Assembly: GCA_964019695.1 (NCBI GenBank)
Contig: OZ026525.1
Location: 61,412,253 to 61,476,252, forward strand
Source of the DNA: Loripinus fragilis
Lineage: Eukaryota; Mollusca; Bivalvia; Lucinida; Lucinidae
Reading direction: 5' to 3'
DNA: 64,000 bases
The notes beneath the pieces were generated by a model. The model had not been told where the DNA came from, made no database searches, and saw only the letters and a program-made list of their open reading frames with translations. Position 1 is the first letter of the stretch. Each line of letters opens with the position of its first letter. This document shows positions 21,600 to 33,320 of the stretch, piece after piece. The position numbers and the translations under genes were made by a program.

Positions 21600-22070
21600 A
21601 TAGTGCGGAAATAATCGGCTATACTCCGCATTGAAAGTCCCTGCTAAAATTTATCGATAAGCGAATTTTGCATGGCCCTAAAATTTAACGGTTAGTGAAT
21701 TTTTAGAGTTAATTTTAACGAATAGCGGAATGGGAGGTGCTAGTGATTAGCGAATTTCGGCCTCAAATATAATGATGAGCGATTTTCGGGCGAATAGCGG
21801 AATGACGCGTTTTGGCGTTTAACCTTAGTGCACTTCGTTTACAATAATCTGTTACTGATTACTGCTTTTGGGGGCAAATTTTTAACGGATTGCTGATTTT
21901 GGGCCTAAATTTTACTGTTTACTGATTTTTGGGCCAACTTTTTACCAATTAGCGATTTTTAGGGCTAAATTTTAGGCTACTGATTAGCGATTTTTTGGAC
22001 TAAATTTAACTGATAAGCGATTTTTGGACAGAAATTTTACTGATTACTGAGCGATTTCAGAGGTAGGCCT
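21600..22070. repeat. Degenerate short tandem array in copy A
   Basis: About ten imperfect 40- to 50-bp units of the form 'gggccaaattttactgattagcgattttt'-like sequence, with the 'attagcga' word repeated. The same array is at 27985-28445 in copy B. Confidence 0.6.
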
Positions 22071-22749
22071 ACCCCATTGAGACCCCCGCACACGTGTGCT
22101 GAAATCTCAGGCCGCAGTTCCTAAATGTTCCAATATACGTCCGTGCTTCATCAATTGCTTTCAGGCTATCAAACGGACAGGGGCGGATCCAGGATTTTTG
22201 GAACGGGGTTCGTATACATAAAGGTGTGAGTGGGGGTCGCTTTGTTGATTTTACCTCATTTTTCCTAAAATATCCCATGAAAATGAGGCCAAATTATTTC
22301 ATTTTCATAGGATATTTAAAAACGGGGGGCGGCTCAGACCCAGTATAAACGGACTGGTCACTGATAGAAAAACATATTTATGTTGTCGAGGCTTTATTTT
22401 AGCGCTATTTCAAAGTACTACAGCCAATAAAACTGATTCTGAAGATACACGAGATTATAAGAGGCTACTCCCGGTATGCGAAGCTGAAATGCTACGGGTT
22501 ACAGTAAAAAGAATTGAAGTTTTCTCATCTTTTTGTGTTGATTTCTGACGATTTTCGGCTAAAAGTGCCGAAAATAGCTAAAAAAAAAAGGGTACCTAGG
22601 TTTCTTGCTGATGTTCATAAAGTCGGATAAACTTTCAACAAATATAACAATACAGTCTTAAAGATAGTATATTCAACCATTTCTTTTTGAAGAAAAGTCA
22701 AAGATATGAAGAGAAATAACGGAGATATGATTATTTAATCTTAAACATA

Positions 22750-23593
22750 TACTGAAAAGCAAAAGAAACGCATATTTTGCATATTTGGTATAGTGTTTAA
22801 ATTGGGGTTTAAATACTGATCTAATGATATGTAAGGTATCATTGATGTATTGAACGTGGGTATTATCAAAAACATCACAAATGGATGGCTCATTAGAATA
22901 ATGATAATAAAGGGGCGCAACTCTGGGCATAATAAAATAACTCATAATTATGGCGAATTTCGAGATGGTGTATACCTAAAACCATTGAACGGATTTGAGT
23001 GAAAATCACTCTGCGTGACAATCATGACATACAGACTACTTATGAAGTTTTAATTTTCCGATATTCTTTATGGTGGAATATTGTGACCCAGTTACATTAT
23101 CAGACAATTAACCGAAAGTGTTTTTAATACAGGCAAGAAAGGGTCCAAACAATTGTTTAAAACGGTTCTGTTAGACACTACCTTACTTGACATCAATCAT
23201 ACTCTTCCAGATATTCTCACACCCCAAGATTCCGGTGGTTTTAAATACAAATGCAAAAAATGCAAACAAATGAAGATTTTCTGATTAGCAGTATACTTTC
23301 TACAGCAGTGAATTTTAAAGTTTTATGCTGTTTTCTTATCTGTTACAGTGTGTTCTAGTGACATGCAATGAAATCGGGTTCGAATCCTGCGTTTTCCAAT
23401 GTACGGCGCTGTTTTTGCGTTTTTTGCATTAATTAACAAAAAAAATGTTATTAACTGTGTAATGACGAATAAAATGGTCTGGAACGAATGCATGAGTACG
23501 ATCAAACATATTCATATCATTGAGGGTAAAATTTTATAAGGGTTTTGGTATGAAATGGATATTGAAAATATGCGTTTCTTTTGCTGTCAAGTA
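22750..23593. mobile_element. 844-bp Tc1/mariner-like element without transposase, TSD TA
   Basis: The ends are TACTGAAAAGCAAAAGAAAC and, inverted, TACTTGACAGCAAAAGAAAC, matching for about 30 bp including 'gcatatttt'. It is flanked by TA. Copy B of the duplication (near 29152) and the inverted third copy (near 51060) both lack it and read straight across the site. No ORF resembles a DDE transposase, so it is non-autonomous. Confidence 0.85.
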
Positions 23594-23770
23594 TACGTCA
23601 GTTTTGAAAGCTCAGCAAACGTTAAGCCACGAAAAGATATTTCCAATATATACATTTACCTGTATGTAAGTGACCAGTCCGTGTTTATTGGGTTCAAGGG
23701 GGCGGGGAGGGGTTCGAGCGAACCCCCTCTGGATCCGCCACTGACGGGGGATTTCTTGGAAAACGCAATT
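23590..23770. repeat. 'ccctctggatccgcc' repeat segment in copy A (inverse orientation)
   Basis: A poly-purine block with 'gaaccccctctggatccgcc' at 23720-23742, the complement of the 'gcggatccagaggggg' family. The same segment is at 29258-29305 in copy B. Confidence 0.6.
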
Positions 23771-24431
23771 TCCACAACTGGTGATTTTTTCCAGAATGTT
23801 TCCATTTTCATTACGCACGTGCGTAACTGCGTTATGGGAGCTACACCGATTCGACTACATGTATATGTTTATCTCCCCATGACTTCAGCTGCTGTCCGTT
23901 TTAATGTGTTTGTTTGATTAGATCCGAACTTTTTAAAATAAAAGTCGGATATATTGTTATCTAGCCATCCTGTCTTCCATACTTTTAGTCGGTTTTGTTC
24001 GGCATCGCGAATTCCTCCTTCATTTTAATTTTGTTGACGACAATGTTCATATCTGAGGGTGTCAATCTTACCGAATTTTGGTTCTAATTTTTACCGATGT
24101 TAGCGAATTGAGCATAGCAAAATTTCACTTTTTTCTTTAGAAAAAAAGGTATATTAATTTCGTACCAAAGTCGGTCCGTCGTCCGTCTGTCTATTACGTT
24201 TCTTGTTAATGCGTCTCCTCCTAAACCGTTTGGCGTAGCAGCTTCAAACCTTGCAAGTGTAAAGGTCACATGATGTAGAGGGTACTGGGCAACATTTCCG
24301 TTGAAGATCCCAAGGTCAAGGTCAGAGGTCAATTAATGTATTTCCTTGTGAATGCATCTCCTTAACCATTGAACCTAGCAACTTCAAACGTAACAGGTGC
24401 ATACATGTAGTTCACATAATGTAGAGGTTAC

Positions 24432-24755
24432 CATTGTCGCACAGGAAGCTCGTTAGCACGAACAAACCTGTCGCCTTTCGCTCGGTGCACACTGGGATTG
24501 AGCCGCCATTTTTATTAAAAATATATTATGCAACCATTGCTTGCATGACTCAGGGTTTTACAGTCAGAACATATTGACTAAATGAGAAATGATAAACTAT
24601 CAAAAATTTAACTTTTTTGCTATTTTAACAATTAATTCTGTCACTATCGGAGTGCGAGAATTGAACGGGACTAGCCAAATATCACTAGTTACCCATGATG
24701 CAAAGGGTGAAATGCGAGAGATCTAGATGAGGTATCGTCAGGTCTCGCGAGAATG
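24432..24755. mobile_element. 324-bp Mutator-like MITE, 9-bp TSD AGAGGTTAC
   Basis: It starts CATTGTCGCACAGG and ends, inverted, CATTCTCGCGAGACC. Perfect 9-bp TSDs AGAGGTTAC lie at 24423-24431 and 24756-24764. The empty site in copy B reads AGAGGCTAC (near 29982). A 9-bp TSD is typical of Mutator-like elements. No coding. Confidence 0.85.
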
Positions 24756-25249
24756 AGAGGTTACTGGACAACATTTCGTGTGCCCTCAGGTCAAGGTCAG
24801 ATGTCAAATAATGTATTTTCTCTTTAGTGCATCTTCTCCTTAATCGCTGGAGATAGCACGTTCAAACTTTGCATGTGCATAGGTCACATGATGTAGAGGG
24901 TATCGAACAATATTTTGTGTGAGACAATGGTCAAGTTCAAAGGTCAAATAATGTATTTTCTTGCAAATGCATCTCCTCCTTAACTATTAGGCGTAGCAGC
25001 TTCAAACTTTACAGGTGCATAGTTCACACAATGCAGAGGGTACTGGGCAACATTTCCCGTGACTTGGACCCCAAGGTCAAGGTAAAAATGTATTCTCTAG
25101 TAAATGCATCTTCTCAAAAACCGTTAGACGTAGCAACTTTAAACTTTCCAGGTGCAGAGGTCACATAATGTAGAGGGTACTGGGTAACTGTTTTTGATAT
25201 TGACCCAAGGCCAATGTCAACGAATGTATACATAAGGACTTTGAAAACG

Positions 25250-26160
25250 AATCACCCAGATTTAATCCTTTATTTCACAAAGCCTGAGAATGTCAGCGAG
25301 ATAATTGTTATTGCATATCATAGTCTGACCAGCTTGTGATGTGTCCTAGAAAATTCATGGTTGTAAATTTACTGAAAGGTATTGAAAAAGTATCCGTTTT
25401 AAGATAGGGGTGGTCGATTTCGAAGGACACAAACACGCGTTAGTTTTGATTCCTGACTCAACAGATTTGCGTCCTATGCTTCTTTCACGATTGCAAATTC
25501 AATCATTGAACGATTAGAACTGAATTGGCAGTTCGGTATGCTCGAAATTACACCCCTTTAAAAATACCGACATACCCCACCCACCCTGATTACTATAGTC
25601 TAGTAATAAAATTCAACGTCTTGGGTCTTTCAAAATTTCGATTTTTATACTTCCAGATTTATTGGAAGAGGCTAAGGGCATACACAAATGACAGATTATG
25701 CATAATCATGCTTGTATCACGTGTCTTTTTTATTGTGCAAGTGACGTTAACGTAATTTTTGAAGACGTTCTCGATCACATGGCAGCATATCTCCTGCAAA
25801 GATTTACATCAAAACGTCTTCCCCATATGACTGCCAGTGTATGTAGTCAAAAGCAATAATGAAAGCGTGCATAAAGGTAACTTATGGAGATGTTTCTTAA
25901 AAGAGCTATAAATTGATGATCAAATTTGACGTTTATTTTCAAAATATTGAAGTTATCAATTAATTTTATATAGAAAAATTCTATAAACTCTTTTGGTGGC
26001 ATGGTATCATATATGCCACAGTTTAAACATAAAAATAATCAAAAAGCTTCATTTAACTGTGCAGAAAGGCCAGAAAGGTGCTTGATGCTGTATGTACCAA
26101 TGTGACGTCATCAGCAGCGTTGCGTGATAGTACAGTCAAATTAACATTAACGATTGATTC
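25250..26160. other. Unassigned sequence between repeat blocks
   Basis: No gene or recognised repeat. ORF 25525-25755 has no domain. Confidence 0.35.
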
Positions 26161-26644
26161 ATACCAATTCAGGGTTGCATATTAAAACCTGCGAGTAACT
26201 TTTCAATCGCATAGAAAAGTGCAAAATATGGTGATGCGTTTTCAAAGTCCTCTAGTATATTTTCTTGTAAATGCATCTCCAAAACTGTTCGATTTAGCCA
26301 CTTCAGACTTTGCCCATATATAAGTCCCATAATGTTGAGGGTACTGGGCAACCTTGTGTGTGACCTTAGGTCAAGGTCAAATAATGTATTTTCTTGTAAA
26401 TACATCCCCTAAACCGTTGGACACAGCAACTCTAACGTTTGCAAGAGCATAGGTTTCATGATGTAGAGGATACTGGGCATTGTTATGTGTGACTGTAGTC
26501 CCAAGGTCAAGGTCAACAGTTAAAAGCGTGTATTTGCGATGGTGTATCATCGACTGCAGTCTAGTTACTATTTTTTAGCCAATATTTTACTGATTATGCC
26601 AACTAATTTCAGAGGTGCCACTGCGAGACCCTCATATTTGGCAC

Positions 26645-26855
26645 TGTGATTTTTAGTTTAATTTGATGCTTTACATCCAAGGTAACATTTTTGTCAGTCA
26701 GATTTCCTATACTATGTTCTCTCACTGAACCTGTATGTACTAATCAGCGGATAAAGTGCCTTGCTCAAGGACGTAACACAGTGACTCCGCCGGCGGCGAG
26801 TCTCGAACAAGCAACCCTTCGTTCCCCAGTCAAACGCTCTACCACGACTGACATC
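26645..26855 (-). mobile_element. SINE S1, diverged
   Basis: 'cttgctcaaggacgtaacac', 'agtgactccgccgg', B box 'gagtctcgaacaagc', A box 'caaacgctctaccacgactg'. The tail side reads 'tttgatgctttacatccaag'. Confidence 0.7.
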
Positions 26856-27221
26856 AGATCATCGATATAACCTTGGCGTCTAAGGTCAAGGTCACCTAAT
26901 GTGACCTACATCGTACTGTTATCTTCATATTGCATCATCTAATGGATGATCTATGACATCTATGTGAAATTAGACTTCAATTGCCTCAATGGTTTCTGAG
27001 AAATGTCGATGGTGATCAAAAGACAACCTTGGCCTTTGGTACTTACCTATAGCCATCAACTTTTCAAGTCTCATAATAATATCTAGCGAGTTAAATGCGG
27101 GTTAAATGACTTCGGTTCCATCAACTTTTCAAATTTTCCCCATTTCAGTAAATACATGACCTTGCTTTTGTTGTGTTCATACAACAAATTTCCAGTCATT
27201 TTTCAGCATTTCTCAAAAGGT

Positions 27222-27282
27222 TGAACCAGTACTAAGTAGAGGACAGTGTCTTGCTCAAGGGCACTGGAGTGGTGGGTCTCTC
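27222..27282 (-). mobile_element. SINE S1 core fragment
   Basis: 'ttgaaccagtactaagtaga', 'gtcttgctcaagggcac'. Neither the head nor the tail is present. Confidence 0.55.
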
Positions 27283-27818
27283 ATGGTCAGAAATTTGATT
27301 TTGATTTGAAGTAGGTCAAGGTCAACCTAGGATCAGCATTTCTCAAAACTGATAGGGCTCACATAGCCAATGCTACATTCAAAGGCTAATGGTCATTGGT
27401 CTTCTGGTTCTATAGAAGAGACATTATCTTTGTTATGCTGCCTTGTCTGTTCCTTGCAGCCTTATGAACACCCGCTCTCTAGCGTGTTGTGTTTTCTTGT
27501 GTTTTTGTCATTTTTCCCATATGGTGTACCGGGTCAGGTATGGTATTTGATTGTATCAATTCCTGCTCTTTGCCTTCCTCTCCTTTAAACCATATGAATT
27601 GGCAGCCAGCATGGTCATGTGACCAGAAATATTTGTGCAACTTTCGTCCACGCACCCTAAGGAGTCTCCATATGAAATTTGAGTTTAATTGGCCCAGCGG
27701 TTTCAGAGAAGACATTTGAAAATGTTGACAGACGACAGACGGATAAACAATGGACGCATTGGTATACTAGGGTAAAGTCAAGTAACTTCTGATATCAGGT
27801 AAATTCAGACTTGCATTT

Positions 27819-27872
27819 GCAAACAGTGGAAATCCAGGTGAGAGCCGTCTCATCAGGATTTTCACTGTTTGC
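27819..27872. repeat. H1 hairpin element
   Basis: 'gcaaacagtggaaatccagg', inner 'tgagagccgtctcatcagg', 'ttttcactgtttgc'. The outer arms pair; the inner stem is GAGA/TCTC with a short loop. Confidence 0.6.
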
Positions 27873-27891
27873 TTAATTTGTTTTTATTCAC

Positions 27892-30394
27892 ATGGTTCAT
27901 CACGTTTAACTAAATATGTTGTAGGCCGTGATTTCGCGATAACTGACGATGTTTCAGCGGTTAATTTGACCAGTCACAGCAGAATTAATAGTGCGGAAAT
28001 AATCGGCTATACTCCGCATTGAAAGTCCCTGCTAAAATTTATCGATAAGCGAATTTTGGCCCTAAAATTCCAACGGTTAGCGAATTTTAAGGGTTAGGCC
28101 TAATTTTACCGTATAGCGGAATGGGAGGTGCTAGTGATTAGCGAATTTCGGCCTCAAATATAATGATAAGCGATTTTCGGTCGAATAGCGGAATGATGCG
28201 TTTTGGGGGTTAACCTTATTCCACTTCGTTTACAATAGTCTGTTACTGATTACTGCTTTTGGGTGCAAATTTTTAACAGATTGCTGATTTTGGGCCTAAA
28301 TTTTACTGTTTACTGATTTTTGGGCCAACTTTTTACCAATAAGCGATTTTTAGGGCTAAATTTTACTGATTAGCGATTTTTTGGACTAAATTTAACTGAT
28401 TAGCGATTTTTGGACAGAAATTTTACTGATTACTGAGCGATTTCAGAGGTAGGCCTACCCCATAGAGACCCCCGCACACGTGTGCTGAAATCTCAGACCG
28501 CAGTTCCTAAATTTCCAATATACGTCCGTGCTTCAACTGAAACGAGCATTAATTGATTCTCATCAATTGCTTTCAGGCTATCAAACGGACAGGGGCGGAT
28601 CCAGGATTTTTGGAACGGGGTTCGTATACATAAAGGTGTGAATGGGGGTCGCTTTGTTGATTTTACCTCATTTTTCCTAAAATATCCCATGAAAATGAGG
28701 CCAAATTATTTCATTTTCATAGGATATTTAAAAAAGGGGGGCGGATCGGACCCAGTATAAACGGACTGGTCACTGATGGAATAACATATTTATGTTGTCG
28801 AGGCTTTATTTTAGCGCTGTTTCAAAGAACTACAGCCAATAAAACTGATTCTGAACATACACGAGATTATAAGAGGTTACTCCCGGTATGCGAAGCTGAA
28901 ATGCTGCGGGTTACAGCAAAAAGAATTGAAGTTTTCTCATCTTTTTGTGTTGATTTCTGACGATTTTCGGCTAAAAGTGCCAAAAATAGCTAAAAAAGGG
29001 TACCTAGGTTTCTTGCTGATGTTCATAAAGTCGGATAATCTTTCAACAAATATAACAATACAGTCTTAAAGATAGTATATTCAACCATTTCTTTTTGAAG
29101 AAAAGTCAAAGATATGTAGAGAAATAACGGAGATATGATTATTTAATCTTCAACATACGTCAGTTTTGAAAGCTCAGCAAACGTTAAGCCACGACAAGGT
29201 ATTTCCAATATATACATTTCCCTGTATGTAAGTGACCAGTCCGTGTTATTGGGTCCAAGGGGGCGGGGAGTGGGTTCGAGCGAACCCCCTCTGGATCCGC
29301 CACTGACGGGGGATTTCTTGGAAAACGCAATTTCCACAACTGGTGTTTTTTTCCAGAATGTTTACAATTTTCATTACGCACGTGCGTAACTGCGTTATGG
29401 GAGCTACACCGATTCGACTATATGTTTAAATCTCCCCATGACTTCAGCTGCTGTCCGTTTTAATGTGTTTGTTTGATTAGATCCGAACTTTTTAAAATAA
29501 AAGTCGGATATATTGTTATCTAGCCATCCTGTCTTCCATACTTTTAGTCGGTTTTGTTCGGCATCGCGAATTCCTCCTTCATTTTAATTTTGTTGACGAC
29601 AATGTTCTATCTGAGGGTGTCAATCTTACCGAATTTTGGTTCTAATTTTTACCGATGTTAGCGAATTGAGCATAGCAAAATTTCACTTTTTTCTTTAGAA
29701 AAAAGGGTATATTAATTTCGTACCAAAGTCGGTCCGTCGTCCGTCTGTCTATTACGTTTCTTGTTAATGCGTCTCCTCCTAAACCGTTTGGCGTAGCAGC
29801 TTCAAACCTTGCAAGTGTAAAGGTCACATGATGTAGAGGGTACTGGGCAACATTTCCGTTGAAGATCCCAAGGTCAAGGTCAGAGGTCAATTAATGTATT
29901 TCCTTGTGAATGCATCTCCTTAACCATTGAACCTAGCAACTTCAAACGTTACAGGTGCATACATGTAGTTCACATAATGTAGAGGCTACTGGACAACATT
30001 TCGTGTGCCCTCAGGTCAAGGTCAGATGTCAAATAATGTATTTTCTTTTTAATGCATCTTCTCCTTAATCGCTGGAGATAGCACGTTCAAACTTTGCATG
30101 TGCATATGTCACATGATGTAGAGGGTATTGAATTTAAGAAGGGTATTTAAGAAGGTCAAGGTCAACCTAGGATCAACATTTCTCAAAACTGATAGGGCTC
30201 ACATAGCCAATGCTACATTCAAAAGCTAATGGTCATAGGTCTTCTGGTTCTATAGAAGAGACATTATCTTTTGTTATGCTGCCTTGTCTGTTCCTTGCAG
30301 CCTTGTGAACACCTGCTCTCTTGTCTCTCTTGCGCGTTGTGTTTTCTTGTGTTTTTGTCACTTTCCCATATGGTATTCCGGGTCAGGTATGGTA
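27892..30394. repeat. Segmental duplication, copy B
   Basis: Same order as copy A: module 1 at 27892-30130, then a direct junction near 30130-30155 to module 2 (30155-30394), skipping what is 24903-27305 in A. Both transposons of copy A are absent. A SINE begins a few bases after the end. Confidence 0.85.
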
Positions 30395-30592
30395 CATTTT
30401 TTACTCATGTTGGGACGGGTCTTCCTGGGTTGAGCAAGTACTAAGCAGAGGGTAAAGTGTCTTGCTCAATAAGTCAGGAGAAAAAGTGTCTTGCCAATGG
30501 TGACCCTCCGACTTGCAACCCCTCGATCCACAACCCTTCAACCCAAAGTCATGCACCCTACCACTGAGCCGCCACGCTCCTTCCCAGTGTTA
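30395..30592 (-). mobile_element. SINE S1, internally rearranged
   Basis: 'gttgggacgggtcttcctgg', 'gtcttgctcaataagtcagg', a repeated 'aaagtgtcttgc' word, then 'ctaccactgagccgccacgc' as the head. The core is duplicated and the B box is decayed. Confidence 0.65.
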
Positions 30593-30945
30593 ATGAGGAA
30601 ATTCTGAGTAAATTTAAAGAATATCTAAACTCCATGGTACTTATAGTTTACACTAAGAATGCATCAAATCTGACCAATGGGTACAGAGATATGGTTCCGG
30701 ACGGACAGACAACGCCCAAACCATATCCCTCCGCCTTCAGTGCAGGATAAAAAGCTTGACTGATAGAGATGGATGGAGACAATCAGACAATTATAGCTAT
30801 TGCAATATACATCCCTTTCTTATTGATGGAGATATAATTATCTCTTGGCACGCTGGGTAATTTTTCATGCTTTTATTGTCGTCTGCTGAATTTTTTCAAA
30901 ATTAGCTTATTTGAAAAATTCTTTCAGGACCACAATCAGTGTGTC
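30593..30945. other. No recognisable gene
   Basis: Contains 'gatatggttccggacggaca' and 'tattgatggagatata'; nothing coding is supported. Confidence 0.35.
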
Positions 30946-31060
30946 AAACAGTTTGGATCCAGGCCAGGACCGACATTTTGTCGATCCAGGCCAGGACCGA
31001 CATTTTGTCGGTCCTGATCTGGGTCCAAACTGTTTGCAAAGGTTATCAGCAGACAACAAA
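30946..31060. repeat. H1 hairpin element with duplicated inner stem
   Basis: Outer left arm AAACAGTTTGGATCCAGGCC. Then 'aggaccgacattttgtcg' occurs twice in tandem, followed by GTCCTGATCTGGGTCCAAAC and TGTTTGC, and the flank 'aaggttatcagcagacaac'. It is the best-preserved GACCGAC/GTCGGTC copy, with one half-stem duplicated. Confidence 0.85.
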
Positions 31061-31396
31061 AGTTGCTGCTAAAAATGAAAACACTAAACATTATATCAGG
31101 TTCATAACCTGTTTTTATTAACGGCACTAATACAGCAATGAAAATATGACAATATAAAACATGATATTTCCATGAAATCTTGCATAACAATAAAACAAGT
31201 GAGTCACAAAAGAAAGAAAATCTCAAAGATTGTTTGAGGACAACACAGCCCCAAGAGGACATTAGATGTTGTCTATAAAGATTTACTGTTGATTATTTGC
31301 ACACAAACTAAGTCGGTGATTCATACATAAAAATAGGCAAAGTTCTACGATTAAAAATTGTTCATTTATTTCATGATCAGTTAAAAAATGTACTAT
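31061..31396. other. No recognisable gene
   Basis: AT-rich; the minus-strand ORF 30936-31262 reads through the H1 element and is not a gene. Confidence 0.35.
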
Positions 31397-31470
31397 GTGT
31401 TCTCAAAAGAACTCATTCAGACGGTTCTTAGGAGTACTCACAACACATGATTTGGCTGAGAAATAAGCGA
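31397..31470. repeat. H2 hairpin element, partial
   Basis: 'gtgttctcaaaagaactcat', 'cagacggttctta', then 'caacacatgatttggctgag'. This is the core and right flank of the H2 family. The full family layout is described at 41311. Confidence 0.65.
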
Positions 31471-31477
31471 TGATGGC

Positions 31478-31625
31478 CGACAATGAATACTGGCTTGTTA
31501 GCTTTGTTATTTTTCAGGATCCGTACCAGTATTGCTAAGAAACCCTATATTTTTGTGATTTTTCAGGGGGGATCCAGACCCCTTGCCCCCCCCCCCCCCC
31601 TCTGGATCCGCGCATGGGCAACATA
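31478..31625. repeat. 'ctctggatccgcgcatg' repeat (inverse of 'catgcgcggatccagag')
   Basis: It begins 'caatgaatactggcttgtta', contains 'gctaagaaaccctatatttt', a G-run, a C-run of 14 and ends 'tctggatccgcgcatgg'. Copies at 45940-46070 and 53405-53515 share the same order. Confidence 0.7.
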
Positions 31626-32020
31626 TTCAGAACACATAGATAACATAGGCTACTTATGTTTTACCAGTTTATGAGGTTTTGGCATGACATAAGCGGGTGA
31701 CCAGCTAGCTGAAACAATCACAGTCTTGACCCATGCCTTTACTCCTTCCACAAATAAAGGGAGTACTTGCCAATTCAGGACAGAACTTCAGACCTATATG
31801 CTCACTGGATACTTGAGCATGCACGTTTGAAGAAGTACTATATACTGACAGAAATTACAAGTCATCAACCCTGCACAGCTTTAAAGGTCCATAGAGATGC
31901 CTCTTTTTGTGTCCTTAAATGCCCTATGGGTTGTTTTACTGCTTTATAATCAATGTACTATAAACTCTTTCATAATGGAAAAGTTGTTAAGGGAAAACAT
32001 TTAAATAAAAAAAATTGACC
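31626..32020. other. No recognisable gene
   Basis: The ORF 31767-31949 shows no domain. Confidence 0.35.
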
Positions 32021-32145
32021 TTAAAATTGTAAATATCTTCTTATCCATTAATTTTAACATGTGTTTTGGGTGCTAAAAAAGAACCGTCTCATTCAGACAG
32101 TTCTTTTGAGTACCCGCAACATATGTTTTGGTTTAGAAAGAAGTA
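32021..32145. repeat. H2 hairpin element
   Basis: 'aaaattgtaaatatcttctt', 'gaaccgtctcattcagacag', 'ttcttttgagtacccgcaac', 'atatgttttgg'. The stem pairs through GAACCGTCT/AGACAGTTC with one mismatch. Confidence 0.75.
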
Positions 32146-32638
32146 AAATAATTTTCAATAACACACTAGGGACCTGTGAAATGCTGCAGAATGGGGCATC
32201 TCATCAGTATGAAACCAATCTTCAGTGACATAAATACAAAGAAATTTGAAATCTGTAATAGGTGACCCCGAAACTGTAAAATAAGCCATCCCAGGTTTCT
32301 TGTGTATTAAGCTGGATAGACTATTCCATCAGAAAATCAGATTCAGAAAAGATTGTTGAACTGAGATATACCATATTTAACCTATTAAGCTTACTGTGCA
32401 TCGATATAGTGATGATATTTTTTATTATTCTGATTATTCAGGAATATTGGGTTCTGATGGAAAGCAGAATATCGCTTAAGCCGGTGCTAAGTTCGTGAGA
32501 AATGTTTAACTTTCCATTAGTTCTCATAAACAGACTCAATAAAACTGAGTCTGCTGTTTTCTTATATTGTAGGTTCTCGCTTTTTCTGAAGGATCAGTTT
32601 TTTCCAGATTATTTATTCCCAATTTTATTCCCTCTTAT

Positions 32639-32706
32639 GCAAACAGTGTAGATCTAGATCAGCTGGCTTCGTCATGAAGCCACCTGATCTGGATCCACAC
32701 CTTTCA
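32639..32706. repeat. H1 hairpin element, GAAGC-type stem
   Basis: 'gcaaacagtgtagatctaga' / 'ctggatccacacctttc' outer arms, inner stem AGCTGGCTTCGTCATGAAGCCACCT. The outer arms match the GACCGAC-type copies but the inner stem is unrelated. Confidence 0.8.
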
Positions 32707-32797
32707 ATCACATGATAAATCCATACCAATAACGTACATGTAATTACATCACTGGAAATAATTGGCAATCAAAAGGACACAATAGTGTCAACAACAG

Positions 32798-32987
32798 TCC
32801 AGACCTCCAGATAAACGAAAAATTTGGGCATTAAATTGTTAATATTTTTTATCCATCAGTTTGATCATTTGTTTTGGGTGCTCAAAAGAACTGTCTCATT
32901 GAGACAGTTCTTTTGAGAACCCCAATTATATGTTTTAATTGAGAAAAAAAAATTAGTTTTTGATCGTGCACTGTTATCTGGCGGCCT
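32798..32987. repeat. H2 hairpin element, both ends present
   Basis: The left end 'cagacctccagataaacg' and right end 'actgttatctggcggcctg' are inverted. The centre has 'gaactgtctcattgagacag' followed by 'ttcttttgagaacccc'. It is about 190 bp. Confidence 0.8.
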
Positions 32988-33199
32988 GAGTCAACCTATA
33001 AAGTATTCAGTTTGTGCTTATAAGAACATGTGCCCTTAACATGTAGTATACGGTATTTTATCACATTTACAATGTACCACAAATAACATCTTAACCCTTA
33101 AAGAGCCATGAAAAAAATGCATCTGAAAATGTCGCCTGCTGAAGTCGTCTGCTGCAAATAATTGCCTAACATTACTGAGAATTAAGTATGTATAGAAAC

Positions 33200-33320
33200 A
33201 AACAGCGTGGACCCAGAACAGACTGCTCCTAAGGGAGCAGTCTGATCTGGGTCCACACTTTTGCCATAGAGGCTTCTTAAACATTTCAACAGACGAAAAA
33301 AGCAGACGACTTTTGTTGCC
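33200..33320. repeat. H1 hairpin element, GCTCC-type stem
   Basis: 'aaacagcgtggacccagaac', inner 'agactgctcctaagggagca' + GTCT, 'gatctgggtccacacttttg'. The inner stem GACTGCTCC/GGGAGCAGTC is nearly perfect. The flanks 'gacttttgttgccattggcg' and 'aacccttaaagagccatg' differ from the 5' copies. Confidence 0.8.

Larger units (their letters stand above)
24230..26560. repeat. Diverged tandem array of about 150-bp 'aaggtcaaggtca' units
   Basis: Each unit reads roughly: 'aatgcatctcct...aaccgtt', 'agca.cttcaaac.tt.ca.gtgcat', 'aggtcacat.atgtagagggtactgg.caacattt', 'ccaaggtcaaggtca', 'aataatgtattttctt'. Copies start near 24210, 24345, 24825, 24965, 25105, 26265 and 26400. Unrelated sequence (25200-26160) separates two blocks. 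TCAAGGTCA words recur in most units. Confidence 0.75.
21505..27550. repeat. Segmental duplication, copy A
   Basis: It aligns collinearly with copy B (27892-30394). Module 1 (21505-24903 in A) contains degenerate 'ttactgattagcgattttt' blocks, a 'ggggcggatccaggattttt' block and the first 'aaggtcaaggtca' units. Module 2 (27305-27550 in A) starts 'taggtcaaggtcaacctagg' and ends 'gggtcaggtatggta'. Relative to B, copy A carries two transposon insertions (22750-23593, 24432-24755) and an extra 2.4 kb (24903-27305). The identical minus-strand ORFs at 24084 and 29642 are part of this repeat, not a gene. Confidence 0.85.

Noticed and set aside
24084..29890. Two identical 82-residue minus-strand ORFs (24084-24332, 29642-29890) suggesting a conserved gene
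   Set aside because: They lie in the A/B duplication within AGGTCA repeat units; identity is explained by duplication and no family is recognised.
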